Source of the DNA: Adiantum capillus-veneris
Lineage: Eukaryota > Streptophyta > Polypodiopsida > Polypodiales > Pteridaceae
DNA length: 64,000 nt
Direction of reading: 5' to 3'
Assembly: GCA_014529385.2 (NCBI GenBank)
Contig: CM043969.1
Coordinates: forward strand, 11,986,648-12,050,647
A program made the position numbers and the translations under genes. How positions within the stretch are numbered: position 1 is the stretch's first letter; every line of letters begins with the position of its first letter. This document shows, one piece after another, positions 11,302 to 22,340 of the stretch. The notes under the pieces were generated by a model that saw only the letters and a program-made list of their open reading frames with translations, did no database searches and had not been told where the DNA came from.

Positions 11302-11635
11302 AGAAAGGGGGGCATGTTAACCCTCACGGCTCATGGACACCCCATCACCTACGACGGACGTGTATTATGTATTTGGTAGAGTCAGGTACCGGGCTTGTCG
11401 GACCAATAGGAAAAGGGTAAGAGTGATCGCCGATGAGAGGCGCACTCTAACCGGGACATTCAAGGGATTAGTTGGCTAAGCATGGGCGCCCAAGTGTGAA
11501 TGGGGTGAGCTCATATAAAAGCCAACTAAACCTAAAATTCACTCATTCTCTCATTTGTGCAATAGAAGAGTGCTCTTGCTCCATCTCCATCTCCATCTTC
11601 TTCTTCTTCACCTCCTTGTGTGTGTGTGTGTATGT

Positions 11636-11666
<31 letters not shown>

Positions 11667-11890
11667 AGAGTGTGTGTGCGATCGAGCATTACGAAGGCAC
11701 GACGGCGGCGAAGCGGTTGAGCGCGGCACGACTGCAGCTTCTTCTTCATCGCGGTGAGGAATCCACCACGAAGGCGAGCATAGAGCGGTGAGTGACACAC
11801 CCTTTGCTCTCTTGAGCTTGTTAGATTAGTCTTGTTGTGTGCTTGGAGCCATTTGTGGCTCGCACACGGTGTATCGGCAAGTCCCTTGCA
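11302..11890 (+). repeat. PPT and candidate LTR (solo or 3' LTR)
   Basis: The purine tract AGAAAGGGGGG (11302-11312) and CA precede TGTTAACC at 11315. A GC-richer U3-like stretch follows, with TATAAAA at 11514-11520 in TCATATAAAAGCC and then a pyrimidine-rich leader with CT, GT and GA microsatellites. The right end is set at the border with PPR-like sequence and is approximate. No second copy lies in the window. Confidence 0.5.
11617..11661. repeat. Compound (TG)n(AG)n microsatellite
   Basis: A run of about nine TG units passes directly into about thirteen GA units, preceded by CTCCAT and TTC repeats. Open frames across it (RERERE and its shadows) are artefacts of the repeat. Confidence 0.95.
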
Positions 11891-13695
11891 TCGACAGTGC
11901 GGCAAGGAGCGCACAATGCATGCTCCTATCTGGCACTTTTGAAAGAGGGAATTGCGGTGCATGCCTCTATAGTAGCTGAGAAATTTGAATCTGACATTGT
12001 ATGTGGAACTGTGCTTATAAACCTGTATGGGAAATGTGGACAAGTGCTCTATGCAGCTAATGTTTTTGACTGCATGCCTATCCATGCTCTGATGACATCT
12101 TATACTCAAAACGGCCATAACTAGCTGCTCTTTCTCTCTTGAAAAGCATGCTGACTGAGGGGATTGAACCAGCGAGCTTTTTTCTTTTAGGTGATGTCGA
12201 AGCTTGTGTAGGGCACTGCTTCGTTTAAGAGGGACAAAGGATTCATGCCATTGTTAATGGGAGTGGGTTTTTGCCAGACTGTACATTAGAAAATGTGCTT
12301 CTCAACATGTATGGAAATGTGGGAGCCTTTATCTTGCTGGGGTTGTTTTTGAGAGTATGCCATTCCAAGATATGGTGTCTTGGACTTCCATGGTTTTTGC
12401 TCTTTATCACATGTATGGCAAGTGCAAGGCTTTATGTAGTGCAGAAAAGATCTTCTGGGGAATGGTTTCTATGGATGTGGTTGCGTGGAATATGATGATA
12501 GCATCTCTTACTAGTAACAATCACATTGAGGATGCATTGGAGTATTTTCATTCCATGCAGAACCAAGGGTTTATCCCGATGATATCGCTTATGCCTCTGT
12601 CCTCGATGCATGTTCCTGCATGAATCGCTTCCAAAGGTTCTCTTTTATCTTCGGTACAACTCGACAGTTTTATTCAAGCTTCACTTGTCAGCATATATGG
12701 AAGATGCGGGGACCTTTGGAAGGCAATGACTGCTTTGGATAGTTTTTTTGCTCCAAACATTGCACCCTTGTCTGTATTGATAGAGAATGGACATGAGAAG
12801 GAAGCACTGAATTTTTTCCATTTCATGCTATCTAATGGTGTCATGCAAGACTAATATCTAATGTCTTGGAATGTTGTCTCTTGGAGTGCATTGATTGTGG
12901 GATTTGCCCAACAGGGACAAGGCCAGGAAACTCTGGGCTGTTTTCAGCAGATGCAAAGAGATGGGATCTCTCCAGATGCAATCACCTACGTACACTTGCA
13001 TCTTAAAGGCATGTGGCATTACACAAGATGTTGTTGCTTGGTTGACATGTATGCCAAATATTTCAGATGGCTTAGAAAGTGCTTGACGAGCTTCCTATCT
13101 GAAATGTCGTCTCTTGGAACGCATTGATTGCGAAGCTTTGGGCTTTTTTTAGCGGATTGGCGTTTCTCCAGGTGTAATCACCTATGCTTGCATCTTGAAG
13201 GCATGTGGCCCTACACAGGACTCCAATATGGGCAATGATGACATTGTGAGATGGGAAATGATGATTGTGAGACAGCTGCGTGCTTGGCACTGCCTTGATC
13301 GACATGTATGCCAGATGTGGTGTGCTTCAAAAAAGTACAAAAGGTTCTTGAGGAGTTTCCTTTGCAGAATGTTAACCCTAAGAATGCACTGATTGCAGGA
13401 TATGCTAAATAGGAGGGGGGCCAAGAAGCTATGGGATGTTTCAGTTGATACAAAGCGAGTGCATCTCTCCAGATGCAATAACCTATGCTTACATCTTGAA
13501 GTCATGTGGCAACTTGAAAGACGCTAAGATGGACAAAAGAACTCCTGACGATATTGTTAGTCAGGATCTGTTGGAAAAAAACTTGGCACTGCCTTGGTCA
13601 ACATGTATGCTGAATGTGCAGGGAAAGGAAGCCTTGGACTGCCCCAACATTAGGCCAACTGATATATCCAACTGCTACGATGCCCTAGATCTCTA
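11838..13695 (+). pseudogene. Decayed PLS-type pentatricopeptide repeat (PPR) gene
   Basis: Pieces in all three + frames carry PPR signatures. 11837-12124 has ESDIVCGTVLINLYGKCG and AANVFDCMP. 12357-12623 has DMVSWTSMV, MDVVAWNMMIASL and ALEYFHSMQNQGF. 12861-13127 has NVVSWSALIVGFAQQGQ and QQMQRDGISPDAITY. 13436-13550 has GISPDAITY-like YILKSCGNLKDAKM. Intact PPR proteins of this class enter plastids or mitochondria and edit or process single RNAs. Here frameshifts and stops occur every 100-300 bases, no start, transit peptide or E/DYW domain can be assembled, and the 5' end abuts an LTR-like sequence. The consensus of the repeats is what I associate with fern or other seed-free plant PPR families. 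Confidence 0.85.
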
Positions 13696-13709
13696 GCAGT
13701 GTTGCCTGA

Positions 13710-13727
13710 TTACTTGGTGAGCCCAAG
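13710..13727 (+). repeat. 18-bp direct repeat, copy 1
   Basis: TTACTTGGTGAGCCCAAG is repeated exactly at 14486-14503, with a further GCCAC...ACGTGG similarity downstream of each. The intervening 758 bp have no poly(A), terminal repeat or coding capacity that would identify an insertion. Confidence 0.8.
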
Positions 13728-16599
13728 CCCCTCTTTACAATATCTGAACGCAGAAGCCACCACGTGGCATTACATTTATTTATTTATTTATTTATTTTAA
13801 ACGATGCGCTGCTTTGCTCTGCGCTTCTGTGAAAAGCTCTGCGCTACCAGTAGAATTGCCAGCTTTATTCAGCACCTGCGTAGCCAGAACTAGAAAGAAT
13901 TGCCTGCTTTATTCGTTCGGCTCTGCGGCCGTTGAGGGGCATGTTCCCTTCTTGGCGAGCGGTCCTTACTAAGCGGATGAGATGATCGCGATTAGCATGC
14001 AAAGCCACATGCCTAGCCACATGAGCATCTCATGAAACACAAACAATCACTTGTAGAGGGTCACCTATGATGGTGATGATGTTGATCTTCAGCAGAGGCA
14101 ATCACCGCCGGTTTGGAAAGATGGTTGAGGGCTTGCGCACTACCTTCACAACTTTGTGTATTTCTTTATGTTTATATAGCAAGTGCAGCTAGCTATCTGC
14201 TTGCATGGAGTGGAAGGCCGCAACAAGGCTTGCATGAATTACATGAAGAGTGGGCTGCCTGGTGCAGTTAAGAAGAAGGCCGTCATGGCGTGAAGATGGA
14301 AGAGGGCTATTGCTTGAGCTGAGAGCCACTACAGAGGAAGGTCGCCAATTGGAAGGAAAAAGGTGTGAGGAGGGTGAGAGTGTCGTGAGTAGAGGGGGAC
14401 AGAAACTCAGATGGTGCCACAGGCTAATAGAGTGGAGGCAAGCGCTATTGAGCACGCAGTCTCAACCTCCCATAGATGCTACTTGTTACTTGGTGAGCCC
14501 AAGGAACTTTTTTGAGCCACGTGGATGCTCGAGATCTCAATCATGACCTCGCTCGAACAGACTCTGCTCAACAAAAAAAGTAAAGACTCCCATACAAGAA
14601 TACAATTAAAACACGAATCTCTTCACAACTCACAACACTGGATGTTTCGATTGCACAAGCACCAGCTCGGCAACACTGCAAGGTTCGTTATTTGCATCCA
14701 ACTCCTCATGACTATGCATTTGCTTGGCACAACACATAAACGCTATGGGGCAGGGCATGCCTTCCGTTTCTTATAATTTTTGGAGAGACCACAGTGCCAA
14801 CTCTCCACCATACTTTTGTATGGCACTTCTGCATGACATGCACTATTTACTTTGCAGTTTTGATATGTAAGGTTTCATTGCATGATATAATGTTTAACTA
14901 TTCACATCCCTTTCTTGTAGCTTGAATCAAATATCGGCTTGTGGATTGAACAATTGAGAAGCGCCAATACAACATTTCAGGTCAGTGAAGCACTTCATTT
15001 TTTGCTGCAGTTTATTGGCGCAACTCTTTGCACACGATTACTAGCCAATGCATGTGGTGTATTGTAATAGTGAATGCACAAGTAGTGAATGCATGTGATG
15101 TATTGCAGTTACTAGACAATGCATGTGGTGTATTGCAATAGTGGATGCATGTTGATTTCTAATATCAATCTTTATTATTTGATGTACATAACTTTGTATC
15201 CTTCCATTTACATAATAACAATTTTAAAAATTACCTACTTCTCTTAAAAACTAAACTAACTCTCTTAGAAATGATTCCTATAATCTTCATTTATGGAAGC
15301 ATTTAACTTTGTTTTCTCCCATAAATAAACATAATAGCATTTTTAAAATGTATATCCCTTCCAAACAATGCTCTTATTGCCAAATTACTCATGCTCTTGT
15401 TTCCTTCAATGCTAGATGCTAAATGTACATTTTCATATGTCCTATATTCTATAGATGTTACATAGCGAGGCCCACCAAGCAAGACTAGTTCTTTGTGAGG
15501 ATGCCCATCAAGCTCACATGACACAAATTTAGAGGGTTTCTTGATGACATTCATTTGCATGTCCACCAACTAGCTTTCGAGCAAGCTCAAATTTATTGAA
15601 TAAGAAAATGAATGCTACATGTTTATGGATCCTCTGAGGATGCAGCCAGGAATCAACTTGGAAGACCTCCAAAATGCCGAAGATGAGTGGAATGATGCTA
15701 GTAACTTGTTACCTGCGATCCAAGCTGAATTGGATTTCGTCCGATAATGCCTCAAGCTTCAGTGATTCTCTTGAAGGCAGTGATCCAATTCTAGCTTCGA
15801 AATACTCTCAACCACTTCAAGAATAGGTTGCGTTGACGCTCATTTGGAATCCAATTCCCTCCGCTACAGGCCCAACTGTATCTAGGATGAGAGATTTTGC
15901 ATCTAGATTTTTGTATCATCTCGTTGCCCGTTCCTTGGGCTCCTTGATGTATTTCTTTTGCTCTCTTAATACAATTCACGCACCTTTTTTTTGTTTTAAA
16001 AAAAAACAATTAGGGAGAAGGCAATTTCTCAAATTGAACCATGCCTTTGAAGGATTTAGAGTGCATAGAAGCCTCCTATAAAGTTCTACTCCACCATTAA
16101 AAGTGGTCACATAGCCTCAAGAGTTGAGACATGTTTCTTACAACTCTTAGTAATTGTGTCCCTGCCCATGTTCTCACCAGTGCAAATGTGGAAAGCAGCT
16201 TGCTAATAGAGGAGGTTAACGTTAAGAATATGAAACGGGTCCAAATGGCCTCATGGTGAGAGGGAAAGTCTACAAAGAGAAGGCGGTTCAATAGTTGTGG
16301 GAAGAACGGCACATGAAAAAGGACGACAATAAATGGAAGAATGAGAATGGAAAGGAAAAACAACATGAAGAAGGGAAAAAGAAGACAACTTCTAGTGTGA
16401 ACTTTGAAGATTGAGAAGATCAATTCTAATAGTGAAAATGAGGAAGGTTTGATGATTAGTGTTGAATAGTTTGATGATGTGGGCTATCTTTTCTGATGAT
16501 CACTCCTAGAAGATTGCCAAGGGTTCTCTTGTTATTGTGATACGTATATATACATTTCATGTGTTAGCTTTTAAAAATTATGTGATTTATGTGATTGAG
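13728..16599. other. No gene seen; simple and short repeats
   Basis: Includes a (TTTA)n tract at 13774-13798 and the second copy of the 18-bp repeat (14486-14503). A partial ~70-bp tandem similarity lies at 15040-15150 (CAATGCATGTGGTGTATTG occurs twice). A long A/T-rich tract follows. The short open frames on both strands show no domain and look random. Confidence 0.6.
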
Positions 16600-17700
16600 T
16601 AGCCAAGTGTTTCTTTGTGCCATCATTGGTTGGGTCATTTGTTTGAAAAAGGAGTGAAAGTACTTGTTATGGTTGTGTCCTTGAGCTTCAACTTTTCTCA
16701 TTTTTCTATGTGTGAACATTATTTATAGGATAAAGAAACACATGCATCACATAGGATAGGAGCTCAAGGGGTCACAATGCCCAAATTGTGTATATCACAT
16801 GCGTTCAAGGACTATTTCTAAAGCTTTTTATCTGTGAATTTTTGACAAATAAAATATACCCTTTTCTTATTCAATGTGTAAATTGTTTTCCTAATTCCAT
16901 TTTATGATAGCCCTTTTGTATGTGAAAATGTGACACACCCCCCCCCCGGCCCTGAATCTGTTGCACTCACGTGATAGTCACATAATTAGTAAGTGTCCCC
17001 CCTCGCGCCCCGCGGGCGCCGCCAAGGATAGGAGGTAAACACAATAATGAGACATTAGAACTCGTTCACAATGATATATGTGAGCCTATCATGTGTGCAT
17101 ACTTTATCCTTGCGTCGTGCATCATATTTTGTCATATTCATATATGTCTTCTCATGCACGGTGTGATATCCTTTATGTTAAAAGGATGCTATTTTGATAG
17201 TGTTTGAAAAATTTGTCACCCTTGTGGAGAGTCAATGTTGCAAGAGACTAAAATGTCTAAGAATCATAGTTACAAGAAATGGCCAATTTTGAGTTCTCAT
17301 TTCGTAAAATAGTTGAGTATAGTGTAACAGGGAATGGCAATTCAAGCCCATTCATGTCCTGTTTCGGATTTGTGTTCCATTTGACTAGGTAAGAACGAAT
17401 GATGGGCGAATATGATTCAAAGAAAATCAAGTGACTACCCCACCATACACTCCTCCGCATAATCGTATTGCTAAGAGGATGAATTGTACTGTCCAGGGAA
17501 AAAGTGTGTAGCATCTTGTAAATGCAAAGTTGCCTAAAGCATTTTGTGCAGAAACACTTTTCACCTCCTTAATAGGTCTCAAAACAAGGCTATAAATGCG
17601 AACGTTCCAAAAGATTTTTGGTCTGGAAAGCCACCTTCTTATAAGCATCTTAGAGTTTTCGGTTGTGAGGCATATTGCATGTTCATAAGGAATTTTGCAA
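16600..17700 (+). pseudogene. Ty1/copia relic: pre-integrase zinc finger and integrase
   Basis: Around 16620-16720 the frame reads CHHWLGHLFEKGVKVL, the copia pre-integrase HHCC region. At about 17057-17095 it reads LELVHNDICEP, the start of the integrase core. Between 17440 and 17690 it reads NRIAKRMNCTVQ, NAKLPKAFCAETLF and, after a frameshift, WSGKPPSYKHLRVFGCEAY. Many stops and frameshifts make it an old fragment. A GC-rich patch (16937-17030) inside the relic does not fit copia coding sequence and may be a small insertion. No LTRs or RT are recognisable nearby. Confidence 0.75.
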
Positions 17701-17802
17701 GAAGCTGGCTATAAAGTCAAGGATCCTTAAGCGAATAGGTGACATTGTTTACAAGGTAGCTGTTCCAACTCATTCTCACGTTCATCATGTATTTCATTGA
17801 AG
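17700..17802 (+). pseudogene. Ty3/gypsy integrase C-terminal relic
   Basis: Reads ILKRIGDIVYKVAVPTHSH then VHHVFH before a TGA. This is the C-terminal signature of many plant gypsy integrases (R-I-G-x-x-Y-K-x-x-x-P ... H-x-V-F-H-V-S). It directly follows copia integrase sequence, so two unrelated relics are juxtaposed. Only about 30 codons support the call. Confidence 0.5.
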
Positions 17803-18922
17803 TGATTCAGGTAAATGATTACATCAAGTTGATAGTGTACTTGATCAAGGGACCCTAGTTGACTACCTTGAGTCACCTACTTTGCCTCATGGACCAGAAT
17901 GTATCAAAGTTAAATTTAGGAAAACTAGAAAAAAATCACAAAAATAGCACAATTTGTAGCTTTCCTATTTTGCATGGTCAAGAATACTCCACCCTTGGAA
18001 AAGATATGAGATATCCACAGTATTCAAAAACTATGCAAGAAACAAGAGATACGGTTTCTCCTTGTAGCATTGCAAAGAGCATCAAATTTTCTTATCATGT
18101 GGAGAGAGCACCACATGATAATCATTGAGTATTGTCGTCAGAATGTATGAACTATGATTTCATAAGTGGTATTGCAATGCTTTTGTTTAATTGAAGCTAA
18201 ATTTTTATTATTTATTCTACGACAAATATGTGTACTCCAACGAACATAAGTTTCCTTGCAGATTTGAGCACTTTCTCTTCAAATTAGGGTTTCTACAATT
18301 CATTGGATCTTAGAATCAACTTTTCCTTTCTCATGTCTCATAAGCCTTTGTGTGGACCACTCAAAACATTTTCTAGTTATCAGGCATGAAGAACAAAGTC
18401 TTGCTTATAAAACAAGAATGCATGCACGCTTGTATCTTGTGTCTTTGTTAGAGAGATAGGGGTTGGAAAGCCATTGGAAGCAAGGAAGTAAGAGATGAAA
18501 TTCAAATTTGCATGCATGTTTCGTGATCTGAAACTTCCTCTCCACATTGGGCAATGGGATGGTAGAGCCAGTGCGTCACAAGATTTTATCACGATAAAAA
18601 AACTCGACACTATCCCAAGGCATTTTGGGGAACCCTAAGGGAAGGCATTAAGTCATGGAACGAGGATGGAACGGACATTCTTTAGGATATAACCAGGCGG
18701 CCAAATTTTGAGGCACAAAGAAGCAAGAAGAACCACCCACGAGTAGACTTGGGCATGTGAATAAAACTTGAGCCTTGGGGCAATGGAGCCATTGTGCGAC
18801 AATGATTGGCCATATGGCTGAATCAGATCCCCACTCCAAGTTAGCATCTCCTCCCTTACTTTGCAATCACAATGCACGACACACTCCTACTAGGATCCAT
18901 TTATTAAAGAGAAGGAAAACGC

Positions 18923-18963
<41 letters not shown>

Positions 18964-19039
18964 ACAGATTCACCACTTTTGTATCAGTTTGGTCTCATAG
19001 GTCATTCTGGCCTTTTGAAGACGTTAATATAACATTTCA

Positions 19040-19084
<45 letters not shown>

Positions 19085-19547
19085 GCACGTTGGTGTAGGG
19101 TCCTCCCTCCCTTTCATGCCGAGTACAAAATACCTTCAAGGTGCAAGTTGATATGATGGGCGAGTAAGGCTGCCTACGATGGTATTGAGGGCATGCCGGG
19201 GTTGGATGGTACAAAGGAATGAGTCCTGTTTGAGACCAAGGAATGAAGGGGCTGTAGCAGAAGAAGATGACACTACGAATGAATGGGCATTGTTCGAGGA
19301 CAAAGAACATAGAGGCATATGGCGTGTTGCAAAACTCCCTCTCTAAGTTTTCCCTCCACCAAGCTCGACTCCATCCCTCTACGAAGCTTAACACCCACTC
19401 CCTGCGCCTTGTAGATCTTTGGTTGTGCATGCATCTCCTAGTTCAATCCCTGCGCGCTGCGTGCGAGGTGCTACAGTCATTTTTCCCCTATAAAGTTATG
19501 CCCAGTGCAATCAAAAGGAATCTTCGTAGTAAACTAATGTCTTTTTT
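17803..19547. other. Unassigned, with inverted (AG)n / (TC)n microsatellites
   Basis: No convincing gene. A 35-bp (AG)n run (18924-18958) and a 38-bp (TC)n run (19045-19082) lie 86 bases apart and are mutually complementary. They could fold as a long hairpin in RNA. Open frames across them (RERERE) are repeat artefacts. Confidence 0.7.
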
Positions 19548-19559
19548 AAAGAGTTGCAC
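19548..19559 (+). repeat. LINE-A target-site duplication, left copy
   Basis: AAAGAGTTGCAC recurs at 27385-27396, directly after the LINE poly(A). The left copy is preceded by TTTTTT, so the nick lies at TT/AAAG, matching the L1-type endonuclease preference TT/AAAA. Confidence 0.9.
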
Positions 19560-19778
19560 CACCAGTCGCTAGAGCTGAAATTGAAAGACTTGACCTGAAC
19601 AGTAGCATCTTTGAACATGAGAAGCTGAAACTTTGATGGTCTTGCTCCCGGTTGCATGTTGTCATGTTGTCGTACCCTAGCTGACACCTAACCCCTGCAC
19701 CTTCTATTGTCTTCCCCCCAGGCCCCTTACCTCTGCACCTGTCTGGCTCGCACCCTCACCCCGAGGGGGGGTCGCGAC

Positions 19779-20090
19779 ATGGCTTTGCATGAGGCGTTGA
19801 GAAACGGCCTCACAGTCCCTCACCCACCTCACGACATGGAGCTCCGCAACCCCTCTTCTCCAGCTCGCATCAACCAAGCCATGCCTAACCTGCAGAGGGT
19901 TGTAAGCCCTAAGGCACATCCACAGCTCAAACATCCAGGGGCAATCCCGGAAGCACAGTGGGGAGTCTCTCCCGCGCATAACAGCAACATGCAGCACTTG
20001 CAGAGAACCCCTCTCCAAGCCTATGCAAGCTCCCCCAAGCAATCGTATGTTGAGGCCATCAGAGGTCACCACGACAATACATTTACATAA
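19779..20090 (+). pseudogene. LINE-A ORF1 N-terminus
   Basis: From the ATG at 19779 an open frame of about 104 codons reads MALHEALRNGLTV and later SPKQSYVEAIRG, a polar Pro/His/Gln-rich N-terminus as in plant LINE ORF1. It stops at TAA 20088-20090 and the ORF1 sequence continues in another frame at 20115. The upstream 19560-19778 would be the 5' UTR. The ATG was chosen because upstream sequence in the frame is low-complexity and Cys-rich. Confidence 0.55.
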
Positions 20091-20114
20091 GTTCTCCATC
20101 AAGGTTTCTCAGGT

Positions 20115-21813
20115 ATGTTCCCTCTCTCAGCTAGATACCATAGCCCCTCTTGGAACATTCATGAAGGTCTCCCGATTGAAGACAGAGTGCCCCTCCTAGA
20201 CCATAATAGCCCCTTTGTCCCCACTATGCCCCATGACCTTCAGTGGCATGGCCTAGGTAGAGGAGTAGAAGCCGAAGGAAATGACTTTGGGGATAAAGCT
20301 GAATCACCTCCCAAAAAGGCTACTCAGGGCTTAGAGCAGGATGCCACTACTATTGACACCTCCCAAGAGGCAGAAGAAGGGATAGTCATCAAACAGCAGG
20401 ACCGCCAAGCCTGGTTCTCCCAACTGTCTGATAGAGTTGTCATAGGGCTTTGTCATGGGCCTAGACCTTCGTTGGATTCCCTAAAAGCCTGGGTTGCCAC
20501 CAACTGGGAGAGTAGAAACCTCTACCCTTAGCATATCCAATACCTCCCTAACAATTACTACTTGTTCTTCTTTGAAGATGCTAACAGTGCTCTGCCGTGA
20601 TCTCTGAAGGCCAATGGCTAATGAAAAACACCCTCATATCCTTCTACAAATGGTATAAGGGCTTTAACCCTAAAGGAGAAAAGCCTACTAAGGTTCTTGT
20701 CAGGGTCGATTTCTCTAACTTGCCTGTTGAGTATTACCCCTGGCTACGTAATTTGTGGAATTCTGTTGGAAAGTTATTAGGGCAAAAGGCTAGGGGAGGC
20801 ATTAACCCTAAATGGGACCCACAACTCCCAATAGCAGTAGATCTGTACAGGACCCCTCCAACAAAAATCCCGATCAAAGACTGAACTGGGCTATTTGCTG
20901 CATGAGCAGTGAATTCTTTACAGAAACCTACCTACCTTGGTGCTTTCACTGCTTCCAGCAAGGGCACTTGATTAGGGAGTGTCCTACTCTGCTCAAAGAA
21001 AAGCTACACAGCAACAAGATAAAGAAGCTAGAGCGCAGCATCAAAAGGACACCAATCAAGCTGTCAAGAAGCAGGACCCCTCCAACAAAAATCCCGATCA
21101 AAGACTGAACTGGGCTATTGCTGCATGAGCAGTGAATTCTTTACAGAAACCTACCTACCTGGTGCTTTCACTGCTTCCAGCAAGGGCACTTGATTAGGGA
21201 GTGTCCTACTCTGCTCAAAGAAAAGCTACACAGCAACCAGATAAAGAAGCTAGAGCGCAGCATCAAAAGGACACCAATCAAGCTGTCAAGAAACCAGTGA
21301 ATAAAACTGCCAAGAAAAAGACTCAGGCCTCTAATAGCAATTATTTTGATGTATTGCTTGAGGATGTGTATGAACCCTTTGCAGGTCCTTCTGAGCTTCC
21401 TAAGTAAGAACAAAAGCAAAGAAAACACTGGAGCCTCCCTAAACAATGGCAACCACTTCCCCTCTGCCCCAGAAAAGGTACATCAAGTACCAGTCCCCAG
21501 TCCCCTATCCAACTCATCAAGCTCATCTGAAGCAGAAAGTGATGGTGAGTATGTTCAGAGTACTCAAGGAATACAAACAGAGGCCTCGGAAGAAATGCTC
21601 AAATTCGCTAAGGAATTGGATTTGGAAGACCAGAAAAAAAAGGATCTTGACAGTACACCTAACCCCTCAGTGGACATATTGATGTCACATGCAGAAGAAG
21701 AGAGTCTGTCCAACTTCAAGGTTCCTAAACACAAGAGAAAAGTTCAAAAGTCAACTGATCCTAACAGAGCATCTGTGTCATTGGTAAAACCCATTAAGAA
21801 TTCAAAAAAATGA
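20115..21813 (+). pseudogene. LINE-A ORF1, copy A (RNA-binding region and zinc knuckle)
   Basis: The DUF4283-like segment includes RQAWFSQLSDRVVIGLCHG, LKAWVATNW and VRVDFSNLPVEYYPWLRNLW. A CCHC knuckle follows in CFHCFQQGHLIREC (CX2CX4HX4C), then a Lys/Ser/Glu-rich tail with SNFKVPKHKRKVQ. The protein binds LINE RNA to form the retrotransposition particle. The frame breaks at TAG 20529-20531, near 20596, at the 224-bp duplication and near 21400. The tail frame stops at TGA 21811-21813, which overlaps the ORF2 start (ATGA). Confidence 0.75.
20849..21296 (+). repeat. 224-bp direct tandem duplication inside LINE-A copy A
   Basis: 20849-21072 and 21073-21296 are near-identical, both starting AGGACCCCTCCAAC and both encoding the zinc knuckle. 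They differ by a few substitutions and one-base indels. Copy B of the larger duplication has only one such unit (from 23040), so this event came after, or was lost from, the 2.2-kb duplication. Confidence 0.9.
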
Positions 21814-22340
21814 AGTTTCCTAACCTGAAAGGCATTACTTTGAATTGTAAAGGGCTGACAGATGTAGCCAGGCCTATGGTAATCAAGAAGTGGTTAGTTT
21901 ATTTATCTTTGCAACCCGACTTTCTATGTCGGCAGGAACTTAAAGTAGCAAGGAAGACTTTAGAAATGAATCTAAACAGGATCAGCTCTGGATTTAATTG
22001 GTACTACACTAACCACAATGGTGGTAAGGGAGGCTGTGCTGTTGGGATAGCAGCCAAGTGGACCAAACAAATAGCCAGCTCCCAGTCCTCAACAAAAGGT
22101 ACTTGGACTACTGTCACCCTAGCAGATCCCTTCAACTACACTATTGTAAGTGTCTATGCTCCCAACCATATCTCTGAACGTTCCATATGCTGGAAAGAGA
22201 TTGCATGTCTGCCCAAAAATATCATTATAGCAGATGATTTCAATATGGTTGAGCACATCTCTGACAGATCTAGATTACTTGGTCAAACTCTAGCAAGGTC
22301 TGAAAATCTATGTTGGACAGACCTTTTGGATGCTTTGTAA
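21810..22340 (+). pseudogene. LINE-A ORF2 endonuclease, copy A
   Basis: APE-like endonuclease that nicks target DNA. It reads LNCKGLTDVARP, an E-bearing RQE box, GGKGGCAVGIA, VSVYAPN and ADDFNMVEH in place of the usual GDFN (one G-to-A change). It begins with an ATG overlapping the ORF1 stop and is open for 176 codons. It ends where the second copy of the tandem duplication starts, so the C-terminal SDH-containing part and the whole RT are missing from this copy. Confidence 0.8.

Noticed and set aside
11472-12118. Overlapping ORFs on both strands with RERERE, LSLSLS or THTHTH runs
   Set aside because: They are translations of the (TG)n(AG)n microsatellite.
18775-19430. ORFs with RERERERE across 18.9-19.1 kb
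   Set aside because: Produced by (AG)n and (TC)n microsatellites, with no other protein-like content.
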